Assembly: GCF_008831285.2 (NCBI RefSeq)
Contig: NC_045146.1
Span: 16,569,289-16,633,288, forward strand
Length of the DNA stretch: 64,000 bases
Reading direction: 5' to 3'
Source: Nymphaea colorata
Taxonomy: Eukaryota > Streptophyta > Magnoliopsida > Nymphaeales > Nymphaeaceae
The position numbers and the translations under genes were made by a program. Shown here piece by piece: positions 11,866 through 23,881 of this stretch. Under the pieces are notes generated by a model. The model was given only the letters and a program-made list of their open reading frames with translations. It was not told the origin of the DNA and made no database searches. How positions within the stretch are numbered: position 1 is the stretch's first letter; each line of letters opens with the position of its first letter.

Positions 11866-12120
11866 GGGTGCAGTGAAAGAGAGAACTCCTCCTCTATTTC
11901 ACCACCAATGCTTATTTAATATAGGGTTAAACGAAAGAGATGCAAAAGAGAACAGAAAATGAAAAGAGAACGCAAATATCTTGTATGAAACTCTGCTGAC
12001 CTTCAGGATTCTTCTTCGATCTGAATAAGACGAACGAATGTTCTGATACCAAGTTGATGCAGTGAAAAAGAGGATTCCTTATCTAATTCACCATCAACGC
12101 CTAATTAATCTTAAGGTTAA
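11866..12120 (-). mobile_element. Copia/TRIM-like LTR retroelement fossil
   Basis: Two diverged direct repeats that start TGCAGTGAAA lie at about 11867-11935 and 12056-12120. Between them, directly before the second repeat, the minus strand reads TGGTATCAGA (12042-12051), the usual initiator-tRNA primer-binding site of Copia and TRIM elements. This arrangement (LTR, short interior, binding site, LTR) fits a miniature LTR element read on the minus strand. It is old, has no coding capacity, and the second repeat appears to be interrupted by the CTCGAG-rich element that follows. Confidence 0.35.
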
Positions 12121-12536
12121 ACAAAAGCAGAGTCGAGCTTGAGTTCAGTCAGCTCGAGCTCGGCTCGAACTCGAGAATAGCTCGACGGAAGTAGCTCGAG
12201 CTCGACTCGACAGTTACGTGTTGAGCTCGAGCTTGACTCGATTAAGGTTCGGCAAACTCGTTTAAATAGAATTGACATTCATCATTCTGTGTTGAACTCG
12301 AGATCAACTCGATTAATGCTCAACAAACTCGTAAACTGGTTTGAATATATCTACTTGATTAAGGCTCGAGGTCGACTCGGTAGGTACGTGTTGAGTTCGA
12401 ACTCAACTCGATTATTTGAACGAGTCAACTCATAAACTCGAGCTCGACCTGTTAAGCAAATGATTTGACTGGAACTCGTTCACGAGCGAGCTTTAACGAG
12501 TCGAGCTTGAGTAGGTTGACTCATTGTTTACCCCTA
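12112..12536. repeat. CTCGAG-rich dispersed repeat, copy 1
   Basis: About 420 bp dominated by degenerate AGCTCGAGCTCGACTCG words. The ends, GGTTAAACAAA and TTTGTTTACCCC-like (ATTGTTTACCCCTA), are roughly inverted, as in the better defined copy at 35675-35921. Further copies lie near 22.2-22.6, 32.8 and 43.5-43.9 kb. Confidence 0.55.
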
Positions 12537-13526
12537 CTCGTGGGTCATATTTTCAATTCAATTTTCATAAGTGCTACTATTCTTTATTGTAAACAATGAC
12601 ATATGCACAAGATTCAAGTTGAAGAGTATATCATAGAACCACCTAGAATTCAAAACAGCCGTATCGTTTAAAGGATGATGGGGAAAAACGAAGATGGCTT
12701 CACCTCTCTGCTGTTACATGTGGGGTTTTTTTAAGTAAATAAGTTTTCCATTGTTTGGTGGCCTGAAACGACAATTTCCGAGAAACAATTCTGTCGTTTG
12801 ATGAAATGGGAAAATGCTTCAAAATTCATGAACGTCACACTGGTCTATACATGTCGATTGGAGTTATCTAACATCTGAGTCAAGAAAGAAACATGTCCAA
12901 CCTCCTCATTGAACAGAGCTAACGATAGTTACGGAGCTTCTACTATATGAGGATGAAACAACCAATGCAGACAAAAATAGGAGGCTTCTTCAGATATCTA
13001 GGATAATGCAGATTTTCTACGATAAAAACTCGTTGAAGCTTCTTTGTTGGCCTTATGTGTATATAATACTTTGTTTAGTTGGCTACCGGACATAAATATG
13101 ACATGAGAAAGTGAATCCCAAGGAAAAAGCCAAACATCTATCTACATGAATAAGTTAAAGCCTTTCGAATATCCGACTTTGATATAATTAATTTTCTAAA
13201 GCAACGAAGCCACCAACGTGTTCCTCTTCTACGGATGACGACAAAGCCGAAATCGTTCGTCGTCACGGAACTCCGAAGCGTTAAATGCTGAGATGACAGG
13301 TTGATCATGGGAAAATCAAGCCATGGGCATTTCCTTAAAACTAAGTTACAGGTGGACAGAAAGGTAGCTGCATTTTAGAAAGATTACATTTCCGATTGCA
13401 CGTTGCAATTAAATCAAGCCGCCTTGTCTTCTGAACTCGATCGACTGTCCTTCGTCTACTCCATCTTTCCGTGAACTCTGGATTAATCCAGGGTACCGGC
13501 AGAGTGTGGAAAGGGGTCGGGTGGAG

Positions 13527-16500
13527 ATGGAGGAAGGGGAGCGGCGGACGTCGTCGTACGACGGTTTCTTCCTCTCTCTGTTGCTTCTCCTCGCAGGTGG
13601 TTGGCTCGTTTCTGCGGAGGCCGTCGGCGAGGGAGGCTCCCGGAACAACAGTCTCTGTGCGGCCGTTATCAGGCCGCTCGGTTACCCATGTTTCGAGCAC
13701 ACGGTGAGGAATATCTTTTTCTTCGCTGGGAAGCAATTGGATTGCTGGTGCTGTTTCCTCCTATTTTCTCCCTCATTGTTTTCCCGAGCAGTATCTTGCG
13801 CTTTGACCTTCTTCAGCTTCGTTTCCCTTCGGTGTTGGCGACAATTTAGCCTCCTCCGAATCGCTTGATAGTTTATTTTTCTGTTGCGCAGTTTTGCTTC
13901 GTTGTTTTTACGCTACTTTTGTTTTGCTTTCTGTCGATTAATGGCTTTCAAATTGGACTTCTCTGGCGTTCGAGACGCTTCATCGATGACCTGTGGGTGA
14001 ATCACTGAATTGTATTGATTGAATCAGTGTGATGATTAATGTTCTGTTGGGAATTTTCCTCAATTCTTAATGGAAAATTACTTCAACTCGAATGCATTTC
14101 TATTGCTGGATTCCTTTGATAGAGATTTTTGACAGTTAGTAGTCTACTTTAGATGAATATGAAGGTTTTTGGTGGTTTTGATGGTCCCAGTGCTTGCTAA
14201 GTAACAGCCCGTCGAATTGTACTGGGGTACATAAAGTAGGGGCATGGAGAGGATCTGTGGCATTAGTACTTTTTTTGTGTTGAGCATGATTGGAATTGTA
14301 CGAGTGGCAAAGCATTATATGGATATGGCATGAATTTTGCACAACAAACTATAGATTTCTTAGCGCCATTTATGAGAAATGCTATCTGCTAGTTTCGTGA
14401 TCAAGTGCCTGAAAGTTTTCTGCTACAGGCTTTCTCTTCAGATAATAGAAGACCATGCTATCTTCGGTATCTTTGTTCAGGATTGAAGGGGAAGAACTTC
14501 TTGGGAGTGCCATCATTTTTGTTCCAGAAAATTGTTGTTTCTTCCTTTTTTCTTTTATCTGATAAAATTGTTGGGGCATTGGAATTTTATGTAATTGTTA
14601 GAGAAGCAAACAAATTACATGCGTAGCATATATGAAGAATTTCTCATATCTTTTTCTTTTTATTCATTTTTTTCCTTGGATTGAAATTCCATTGTTACAT
14701 GAAAAGAGAAGTAGCTAACAACAGGGCTGAATGATAACCTATTATTGAAACTCTAGAAATATACAGGACAAGAAGGGAACGGGAGCCACTTGTGTCAATC
14801 TTCCAACAACCCTGGATAGGAAGCCATGTCCTAGCTCATCCCTGTGAAGTTGTCTGCAATTAACGTTTTCATTTCTGAAGACTAGAAGAATAGGGACTGA
14901 GATGCAAATGAGAAGCTGAGAATCTTGCTTTTACCAGACTTATAGCAATCTGGAACAGCGTTGCAGCCACTTTACACTCTTCTACACTTGGTGAAGTCCT
15001 CGTGTTGTTCTAGTCTCAGGGTGCTTCTTTAAGTAATTTGTTACTTTGAGAAAAAATGCTGTGAACTCCATTTATGCTGTATCTTCTGCGGTTGTCATTA
15101 ATCTAAAGAGATCTTTTGGCCAACATCCAGACCAAATATGGTTTTCTTTACATTGTTAGATGTGAATTCTTAACCCAATCATGTTGGGTTCTTTTGCAGG
15201 TTGAGACAAAGGATGGATACATTTTGGCCATACAACGCATTCCCAATGGACGAGAATTGGTCAAATCTGAACCTGGTCCTGCTGTTTTTCTTCAGCATGG
15301 TCTTTTTCAGGTGATTCGCCTGGATGAATTCTGAGGCTTTTATGTTCTGCATGCATAATTTCGGAACCATTGATTGCTGATGCCATTGATGTCTAAACAT
15401 CTGAGGTAGTGTGTGGATGACAAGGGGGAAAACCTGGTTTCTTGAGTCGACATTTGATCAGGAAGCTCGACCTGTTGATTTTATCTGATCATGTGTCCTT
15501 GATAATGTCATGTATTCTCCACAAGCATGAACTCTTAAAGAATTATGCATATGTACACGATAAAGGCCCATCAGAACCTATATTTGTTGCTACACTTACA
15601 TTTATGATTGAACCTGTAGTTGATTTGATTACATCAGGCCTCAGGAATGAATCTTATGAATGATCTGGATGCTCCATCCATATATATTTTTTGTTAGTTT
15701 AGGACTATCATCTTCCTTTGAGGGGCATTTTGGGCAATTTCACATGTTAACAACAAAACCTAAAAGACAAGAGAAACCATGTCCAACAACCTGCCTGCTA
15801 TAGTCCACACTCTGACGTAATGCTGCACATACACATGCATGTTTATTCATGATCTTTGTTTAGAAATTTAGATGCAAGCACATCTCTTGGCCTTTTTGTT
15901 ACTTTTTTCTTTCCTTGAATGGTGGAAACATCAGTCATCATACATTTGTGTTTGTCTAAATGTCTATAATTTATTGGTTTAGATTAATAAATATACTTGA
16001 GCACTTGATTGACAGGGTGGGGATACTTGGTTTGCAAACTCCATTGAAGAGTCCTTGGGGTTTATCCTTGCTGATTCTGGTTTTGATGTGTGGGTTGGAA
16101 ATGTACGTGGGACAAATTGGAGCCATGGGCATGTTTCCCTTTCTGAGAGCAACAAGGTATGCTTCATTGCTTCCACTTTACTCGTTGTAACTTCATTGTA
16201 ATAACACTAGCTTTATGCCCATTATTTATGGTAAATCCTTTGATTATCTGTCCTGACCTAGGTTTTGCCTCACATTGAGCTTAGCTTTATTATGATAGAG
16301 TTGTTTTCTTTTTCCATTATCTATCAAACTTCCTTATTAGCTATTTTTACTGCATGGCACTTCCATGCCAGCAGGAAATAGCTTGCGATATTTTTTCCAC
16401 TTTTCGTCATTCATATCATTGTTATCTATTATGTTCCAGGAGTTCTGGGATTGGAGTTGGGAGGAATTGGCTCTATATGACCTTTCAGCTATGATTAATT

Positions 16501-17061
16501 ATGTTTATTCAGCGACAAATTCTAAAGTTCACTTTGTTGGACATTCACAGGTTATTTTTCGATTTAAGTTCTTCAGGTTTTCTATTTAATCTATTAAGCT
16601 CTCAGAAGAATCTTCTTTGTCCATTTCAGGGAACTATAATGGCTCTAGCAGCCTTTACTCAGCCAATGATATCAGAGATGGTGGCAGCTGCATCCCTTTT
16701 ATGTCCTATATCTTATCTTGATCATATTAGTTCCCACTTTGTTCTTAGAGCTGTAAGCATGCATGTCGATCAGGTATTCTTTCACCTGGATAACATGCTT
16801 AAGTTGCTTCTGTCTGGACAGTTCAATGATATTTTGATTCTTTTTGTGCTAGATGCTGGTGGCTATTGGCTTGCATCAGCTTAACTTCCGCAGGTATGGT
16901 TGTGATATTTTTACCTCTTATGTCAACCAATCGCTCATTCGTGTTCTTCAACTTATGGGTGCTGGATTTGCCTTTCCAGTAACATAGGGATCCAAGTACT
17001 AGAATCTGTATGTGATGGTCATATCAACTGCAGTGATTTATTATCAGCTATAACAGGTTTG

Positions 17062-17132
<71 letters not shown>

Positions 17133-17213
17133 GTGCAATTTCTAAAATTATCTAAAAATCTATATTGTCTAGATGAGCAGTTTCACCTCTGGGCTTGCGG
17201 GGACTGTACTATA

Positions 17214-17266
<53 letters not shown>

Positions 17267-18856
17267 GTGTATGTATCTCATGGACTCTTCTATTTTACTA
17301 CTGCACCCTAGTCGCGTCGAGTCGGATGCACATCGGACATGGGTGCAGCTCCGACTCTCACCCGAGCCCAGTCAACTCGAGTCGGATGTGGTCAGCCACA
17401 CCAGACTATATTTTTCCATTTCTAACACGCACCCTACTCACGTCAAACTCGAGTCAGGTGCAGTCAACCCACGTCCGGTCTAAATGTGTCCCATTTTTTG
17501 CTATTATTGTTGTATACATTTTAGCATTGTATTTTAGATGCTTGTTCAGTTGTTCTTGAATCTACTATAAAATTTCAAAGTTCAACTAACAATATATATT
17601 GTCAGTCGTGTACATATGCAGTCATGCATATATACTTTGCAACTGATATACTGATATATTGTCATGTTATAAACTTATAGTGATAGTTTTAATTTCAAAT
17701 TTTCAATTTCTGTTTTTATGATTTTATCAATTTTTTATGTTTTATGTTAGACTGTTAGTATGTCATATTACTAAATTATTATATATAATATATTATATAT
17801 AATATATGTTGTTCTGATATTTTCCTATGCAATACAATTATGTAAGTATGTTATATACATTAATAACTAAATTGTAATAATAATATATGCATGCTTATTT
17901 TGTTATATATATAATAAATTAATAATAATAATAAATAATAAAATACCCTCGCCGCACCTAAATTTTTTGGCATGTGCAACTCCAGCACCCGCACCCCACA
18001 CTGATGTGACATAGTGATATATATATGCACACAGTTATCAACTTTGACTCAAACTAAGATACTATTGATATGCTTGGATTTCGTTATTGTCTGTTTCCTC
18101 GAGCAAGTTCTGGATCCATTTCATAGCATTGATTGACCTTAATTAATGTTTGTTTCCTACATATATTTGTTTACCTGTTAATTATTCTTTAATTATTAAT
18201 TTTAGATCTGCCTTTTGCAGGGAACAATTGTTGCTTCAATAACTCTCGTGTGGATCAGTATCTTAAATATGAACCTCAACCTTCATCAACCAAAAACCTT
18301 AGGCATCTATTCCAAAGTATGCTGTTTGACTTGTTTGATATATTCTTTCTTGGTCGAAACTCTTCAAATCTAATTTTTTTGACTTTAAGATATGGGATTA
18401 TTATAGAAACTTTCTTCTTCTTAGTGTTCTTGTTAAAGCATGACACATACTTGAGAACTGTCAATCAACTCTGTTTTCTCTTTTGGTGTTAGGTGTGTTA
18501 TGGCTATTCACCAGGACGGGTGTGTAACTAGTTTATGAAAATACCATTTGCTTCAGCACTGGGTCTTAATCCTTGTACTTGCATAGACCCATGAAGCAAT
18601 TCCACTTATATACTCTAGAGAGGGAGATAGATAGATATATATATATAGAGAGAGAGAGAGATGTTGTGCACGCAAGATTTTAAGTAGTGCTGTCAGTTCC
18701 CACGTCCATATCAATAGTTTCACGACAAAATTTAGCCTCTAATTCCTGTATAAATTTGTAGGGGAGTCTTTCATGTGTAGAAGATGGTGTGGAAGTTACT
18801 GATTTGTATAAGAGTATTGAAGATGCACCCTATACATGCATATGTGTGCACGTGTG

Positions 18857-18905
<49 letters not shown>

Positions 18906-19686
18906 TTGTATAATCATTTTTAAAAAATATATATTTTATGTTCGTTGTTTGATTTTATCTTTTTTAAGAGGGCAAACTGGTCCTTTGGACATCAACAGTT
19001 AGCCGATAGGTAGCCATTGCAACTAGCATAATGGCTGGTCCAGCCCCATCGTAATGAATGAATTATTGATGCTCGGGGACTAATAAAGCTCCTTTTTTTG
19101 TCTTTTATGTCAACTTCTCTTCTGAAGTCTCATTGTTTTGATTTATTGCTCTTTTTGCAAGTTCTCTTTTACAAGAGCTTACCTTCTTTCGAAGGATCTT
19201 TCAGGGCTTTTGATGAAACCCCTTCTCATTACAATATGGCATCCATCTATTTTCTTGTTTCTGTCTCGAGTGTGATGGGACCTTATATAGGAAACTGCAC
19301 GAGATTGTGCTTCAATGATCAACTTCAGTGACAGATGAATTAGGAAAACATTGAATTCTCCATAAATTTATGAATGTTTAGATGCCACTGTTAGAAGGGG
19401 CAGCACAGTTACTTTCATTTTATGAAATACAGGAAATTGCATGTGAATATGTGAGCAGATCTTCAGCCTTACGGTTATCATAGACCATCCAAGGTCAAAA
19501 TGGTCATATGCCAGTGAAGTGGAAAACTGCATCCTTAGTTTGTATGCCTAGGCATGTAGGTAAAGTTGTTTTCAGGAGTAACTATTTGTTCTTACCTAAT
19601 TCACTTTCTATTTGCTGCTTTAAATTACAAAACTACAAATTCTTAGTATTTCACATTCAGGCTGATACATAAATGCATGTTTGGGG

Positions 19687-19723
<37 letters not shown>

Positions 19724-20448
19724 ATAAACTACTTGTTCATATCTGGGTTATAAAAGATGTGGGACCTGCTGTGTGGTGTGGCGTTTGCTTTAGAAAGAGG
19801 AAACAGAGTTTCTTAACTAATTTTCCATTTTTTTGTTGCTTGTAATTTCCAATGTTGCTATTCTTAGTATTCCTCGTTTGGGACACTTTGACTCATTCTT
19901 TCAGATGTTTCTGTTGAATTCAGCAAATAGTTTTATTTATTTATTTAATGGAAACGTTGCACTATTAATGTTGTGCTTCTGCAACAATCTTGCATACACC
20001 TAATGGCATAAGTAGATATGATAGACCATGCGCAGCATTACAAACCCAGTATTGACTCTGTAAAGTCTCTACTTTGGTGCTTTTGCTCTCTGGAAGGACT
20101 TCTGACAAATACCTTCTCTTGTCAGTGATTCGTAAGGGCACGTTTTCAAGGTTTGATTATGGACCATGGGGAAATTTGAAATCTTATGGCAGTTTGAAGC
20201 CTCCTGCCTTTGATCTCACAAACATTCCAGATTCATTGCCACTGTGGATTGCTTATGGTGGACAGGATGCACTAGCAGTTCCAACAGATATCGATCATAC
20301 TCTCCAGGAATTGCAACCTGAACCGCAGATGCTTTATTTAGATTCTTATGGTCACATGGATTTCATTTTGAGCCCATATGCTAAAACAGATGTATATGAT
20401 AAGTTGATTGAGTTTTTAAGATCATGTGGAAGGAGGTCTACTTATTAA
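13527..20448 (+). CDS. LIP1: Acid (gastric-type) triacylglycerol lipase, LIP1-like, 9 exons
   Basis: A secreted-type alpha/beta-hydrolase lipase of the animal gastric/lysosomal acid lipase family; Arabidopsis LIP1 is the closest I recall. Exons: 13527-13703, 15200-15310, 16016-16156, 16440-16550, 16630-16773, 16853-16893, 16980-17056, 18221-18316 and 20126-20448. They join in frame to 406 aa and all introns are GT-AG. I chose ATG 13527 because the upstream in-frame start at 13506 is only GTG. Residues 12-31 form a hydrophobic signal or anchor segment. The lipase-associated N-terminal domain ([15 protein letters not shown], across exons 1-2) precedes the nucleophile elbow GHSQG with Ser179. 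Asp347 (GGQD) and His376 (YGHMDF) complete the triad. The oxyanion segment is QHGLF at the end of exon 2. Expected activity is triacylglycerol or ester hydrolysis, in the apoplast or vacuole. Intron 7 opens with a long CT repeat. Confidence 0.93.
17065..17130. repeat. CT microsatellite, about 33 units, at the start of lipase intron 7
   Basis: A pure CT run of about 66 bp that begins only 9 nt after the GT of the donor site at 17057. The same intron also carries an AC run at about 17220-17260. Confidence 0.95.
17220..17260. repeat. AC microsatellite in lipase intron 7
   Basis: About 20 uninterrupted AC units; open frames that read His-Thr repeats here are artefacts of this run. Confidence 0.95.
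18857..18905. repeat. TA then CA compound microsatellite in lipase intron 8
   Basis: Alternating TA of about 34 bp passes directly into CA repeats. A second TA run lies at about 19689-19721 in the same intron. Confidence 0.9.
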
Positions 20449-23400
20449 GGTTGGATCTGTTAATGCTATCCACAATGTATATGAGGTGGATGGTAATTTG
20501 CTTGCTTTTACTCTTCAGGCTTAAGCAGTGGAGCCTTTTCCTTGTATATAATGGATAAAAGCATAAAAGTGGAAAGTTTCAAACCGTCAACCGAGAAATT
20601 GCATTCAAACGTTCTTTTACTCTGATGTCTGAATTTTCTACCCTCGTGGTATTTAGATCTTAAAGACGCTTGTTTTTTCACTTTCAGACGCCAGTACAGT
20701 GGTTAGAGATGTGAACGGGATTTGTTTGCAACTTATCTTCGTATGCTTGGTGATTGTAGTAGTTTTAAATCGTATCTGCATTCTTAAAGTTTTCAATCTT
20801 TTACTCCCTTGGTTGCTTTGCAAAGGGTTGTTTTCATGCTCTCTTAGGAAGAGCCTTTTTTTTCTTTTACCAATTTTGATATTGGTGAAAGTAATGCCCG
20901 TCTGGGGATCAGGACTTGGGTGGAGAGTCGGACATTTGTCAATTTGTTTGTTTTGTTTGTTTGCAGTTAAAAAGAATAGTATTCACAGGACTTGACTTTT
21001 ATCAGTCCAAAAGAATAGTACTTACGGGACTGGTCTGCTGGTTTGACCAGTTACGTTATGCCCCCCTTTAGAGATTTCTTATCTAAGAATTATGTCATTT
21101 CGGCCCACTCAAAGCCCTAGTGGACACTACCACTCTAATGGCACAATCATTTTGATACTCTTCCATTAGTACTTCCTGCAACTACTTTGGCGCCAACAGT
21201 CCTGTCCTTTCAAGGAAACAACCTCCCAGCGTGCTGTTTTAGACCAGCTCTAATAATTTCATCGCACTCAAGAGCCAGGAATTAGAACGGCTTATTCTTT
21301 GCATGAAACGACGATACCAAGGAGACGACCATGGTGCCTCTGCAACATTAGAGACATCCAACCTGATATTGGGGTATCTCATCATTCCCTGTCTTGAGTT
21401 GTATTTCATCCAATAGCTCATTGAGATTCACCTATCCTGGAGTTCCACCTTAGAACTAGAGCTGAAATTTTGCTGGCTATTTCATTAGATCTTGAATATT
21501 GTACATATGAATATATGATGGTCGTCCATCATTGTCTTTAGTTGTGATCTTTTAAATCAATATAAATGGAATGTTAATTGGTACGTTTGGCCTGCTATAA
21601 CTTTTGTTTAAGGCAGAGTATCAGCTCAGTAATGGTCACTTATCATGATTGAAAAATCATTTGCAACATCATTATTAACTCAGCCATAGGTATCAGTAGA
21701 CTTCTTTTTCTGCAAGTCGTCTTTGCATCGATGGAGTTTCGAAGAGCCATGCCATCGTTATGAAAAGGACGGTGTAAGAACCGCGTCATTAGGATGTTAA
21801 TCACAAAGGAAGCTACGCTGGTGAGATATTATCAAGTACTATATAAAACAAGAAAACCACGAGAAAACACAAAAACAGAAAAAAAAATCCCACCTCACTG
21901 CCAATGCACTACTTTGTCAATGCATAATAGGAATAATGATTTTTTTCCCTCAAATTCGTCATAAGATTTTGTTAACCTGAACTGTTTGCTCTTACTTCAA
22001 TTAGTGAGAAACAAGGGTTTGACTGCCATTGGTTGTTTTACTTGGAAATAGGAATACTCTCACCTTACTGCTTAAACTACGGGTAATAGGAGCTGCTTCT
22101 GCTTGAGCACGACGCTACTCTAATTTGACTCTGGTAACTGCTAGGGGCCACTTTTTTTTTTCTGTCATAAAAATAAAACGGCCAGAACTTAGAAATAAGT
22201 ACTTTTTACGTTACGATTGAGTCATATATTGTTTGTTTCGAGCTGAAGTCGAGTTTTATGAGACAAGCTCGAGCTTGACTCGGTAAAATAAGTTTAAGCT
22301 TAAGCTTGACTTGTTTCACTTGATTCATATATTTTTCTCCTTTAAATGAAAACAAAAGCTACCAAAAAAAATTATCAAAACTACCAACATACCCTTAAAG
22401 ATTAACAAATAGAAATGACACGAGTTTAATAGAGTTTAAACGAGTCAAGCTCATGTAACTCGGATGCGAGTTTTAACTGAAGCTTGAGCTTGACTCATTT
22501 AATAAATGAGTCGAGCTTACACAAGCAAGTTCAAATCAAGCTCGAGTTAGCTCAACTCATTGTGCATCACTAGAACCAGTTACTCTGGTCTTAGATTGGG
22601 TAAACCTTGCAAGCCTGGTTGAGACTTGGAGCCAAATATCCGAACTCCTTGAGGTCCACCTAAGTTTGCCCCTTAAGAGACTCATCCGACAACCATCCCT
22701 TCTAGTATGGCCATCTAACGTTCAAAAACAGCTCTTGACCTTCATGAAAGGTGGGAAGACCCTTTCGACCGTTAGAGGACATTAATATCACAAACTGACC
22801 TAACTTTTGCCTGGATAACAAGAAACATGTTCACCTTTTGGAATGCTTCATTTAATAGCCTGCCGTTTGTTTATATATATCATATATCAAATGACCTCTT
22901 GACGCCACAATGGCCGCAGAGGTCACTTAAAAAAACTTATCTTTTTTCTTTTAAGAAAAAGAAAGAGGCATGCAACTTCATCATTTAAGAGGTCTTCCAT
23001 TTCCTTGGAGAAGAAGAAAACAACTTTAGTCTGTGGATCTGCTTGGTTGATGTGAAAAGATCCACTCTAAGATTCAAAAAGTTCATCAAATTAAGAATTT
23101 TATGTTGAACAAAGACTGATAGAATATCAAGGGAGGAAGCATCGATATTAAAGACATAAATCATAGATCTTAAAACCTTTACCAAATGAAAAAAACATAA
23201 CGACCCACCCACCAATTTTTAACCAGAGCCGACCCGTAAAATGCAAAAGATTCTCAATTCAAGTGGGTTTTTGCAAAATGCGAGAATACGTTCGAGGACA
23301 TGGAAAACATCGCCTTTGCTCGCCAATTGGCGACGTTCAAACGCCGCAAGAGAAAAAAACATGGTTTCAGTTGTTTGTTAGGTCGCCCGCTGTTCCAGGT

Positions 23401-23777
23401 TGTATGCGATCAGCAGTTTAGCGTCTTACTGGATCTGAATATATTTGTGACATGTGCATAGAAGTGTTTGATAGGTTTGGATTTTAAATCAAGACTGATT
23501 TCAGGCTGCTTTTATGCCTCTAATCTAAATTCATATTAGATTTTAACCGCAATGTACAAAAGAAAAAAAGGATTTGAGATCTTTAATTTATGGTAAAAAT
23601 CGTTCTAAAATCTTATGATTTTTCTCAAATCCGTTTGGACCTCAGACTCAAAGCCAACAAACAAGCAAATTGTTATTGGACCAGACTATTTTCGGGTCAC
23701 ACCGCGGCGCCCACCGTATTTACGGTTTCTGTTTCTTTAAAATGATCGTCTGAATCGGAGTGCTCTCTCGCTCTCTC
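20449..23777. other. Intergenic region between lipase and ferredoxin
   Basis: About 3.3 kb. The first few hundred bases are probably lipase 3' UTR. A CTCGAG-type repeat lies at about 22225-22575. A repeat with paired GGATTTTAAATC / GATTTTAACC words lies at about 23465-23650. No gene is recognised; the open frame at 20699-20995 is hydrophobic low-complexity translation of T-rich DNA. Confidence 0.5.
22225..22575. repeat. CTCGAG-rich dispersed repeat, copy 2
   Basis: Repeated AAGCTCGAGCTTGACTCG-type words. The right end reads ACTCATTGTGCATCACTA, a diverged form of the ACCCCTA end of copy 1. Confidence 0.5.
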
Positions 23778-23785
23778 TATATAAG
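23778..23785 (+). promoter_or_regulatory. TATA box of the ferredoxin gene
   Basis: TATATAAG follows a CT-rich stretch and precedes the inferred leader exon by about 30 bp, which puts the transcription start near 23810. The leader is CT-rich, as often seen in plant plastid-protein genes. Confidence 0.65.
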
Positions 23786-23881
23786 AGCAGTGCAACCGTC
23801 GTCTCTGTGCACGTGCAGTCCTCTCTCTGTCTATCTCTATATCTCTCTGCGTCTCTGTGATTCACGGGTGCTTCTCCGGTG

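Larger units (their letters stand above)
7990..13526. other. Intergenic region, repeat-rich, no gene recognised
   Basis: About 5.5 kb between the divergently placed UGT and lipase genes. It holds a CACTA-like palindromic fragment (about 9050-9280), a perfect 46-bp tandem duplication (10401-10492), a Harbinger-like MITE (10899-11044), a short Copia/TRIM-like fossil (about 11866-12120) and a CTCGAG-rich element (about 12112-12536). Open frames at 8345-8807, 9923-10147 and 11134-11346 have no features I can assign. Confidence 0.55.

Noticed and set aside
13341-13736. 131-aa minus-strand frame overlapping lipase exon 1
   Set aside because: The plus strand here encodes the signal segment and first conserved lipase block; the minus frame is Arg-rich and shows no motif.
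17133-17559. Frames with His-Thr repeats
   Set aside because: Translation of the AC microsatellite inside lipase intron 7.
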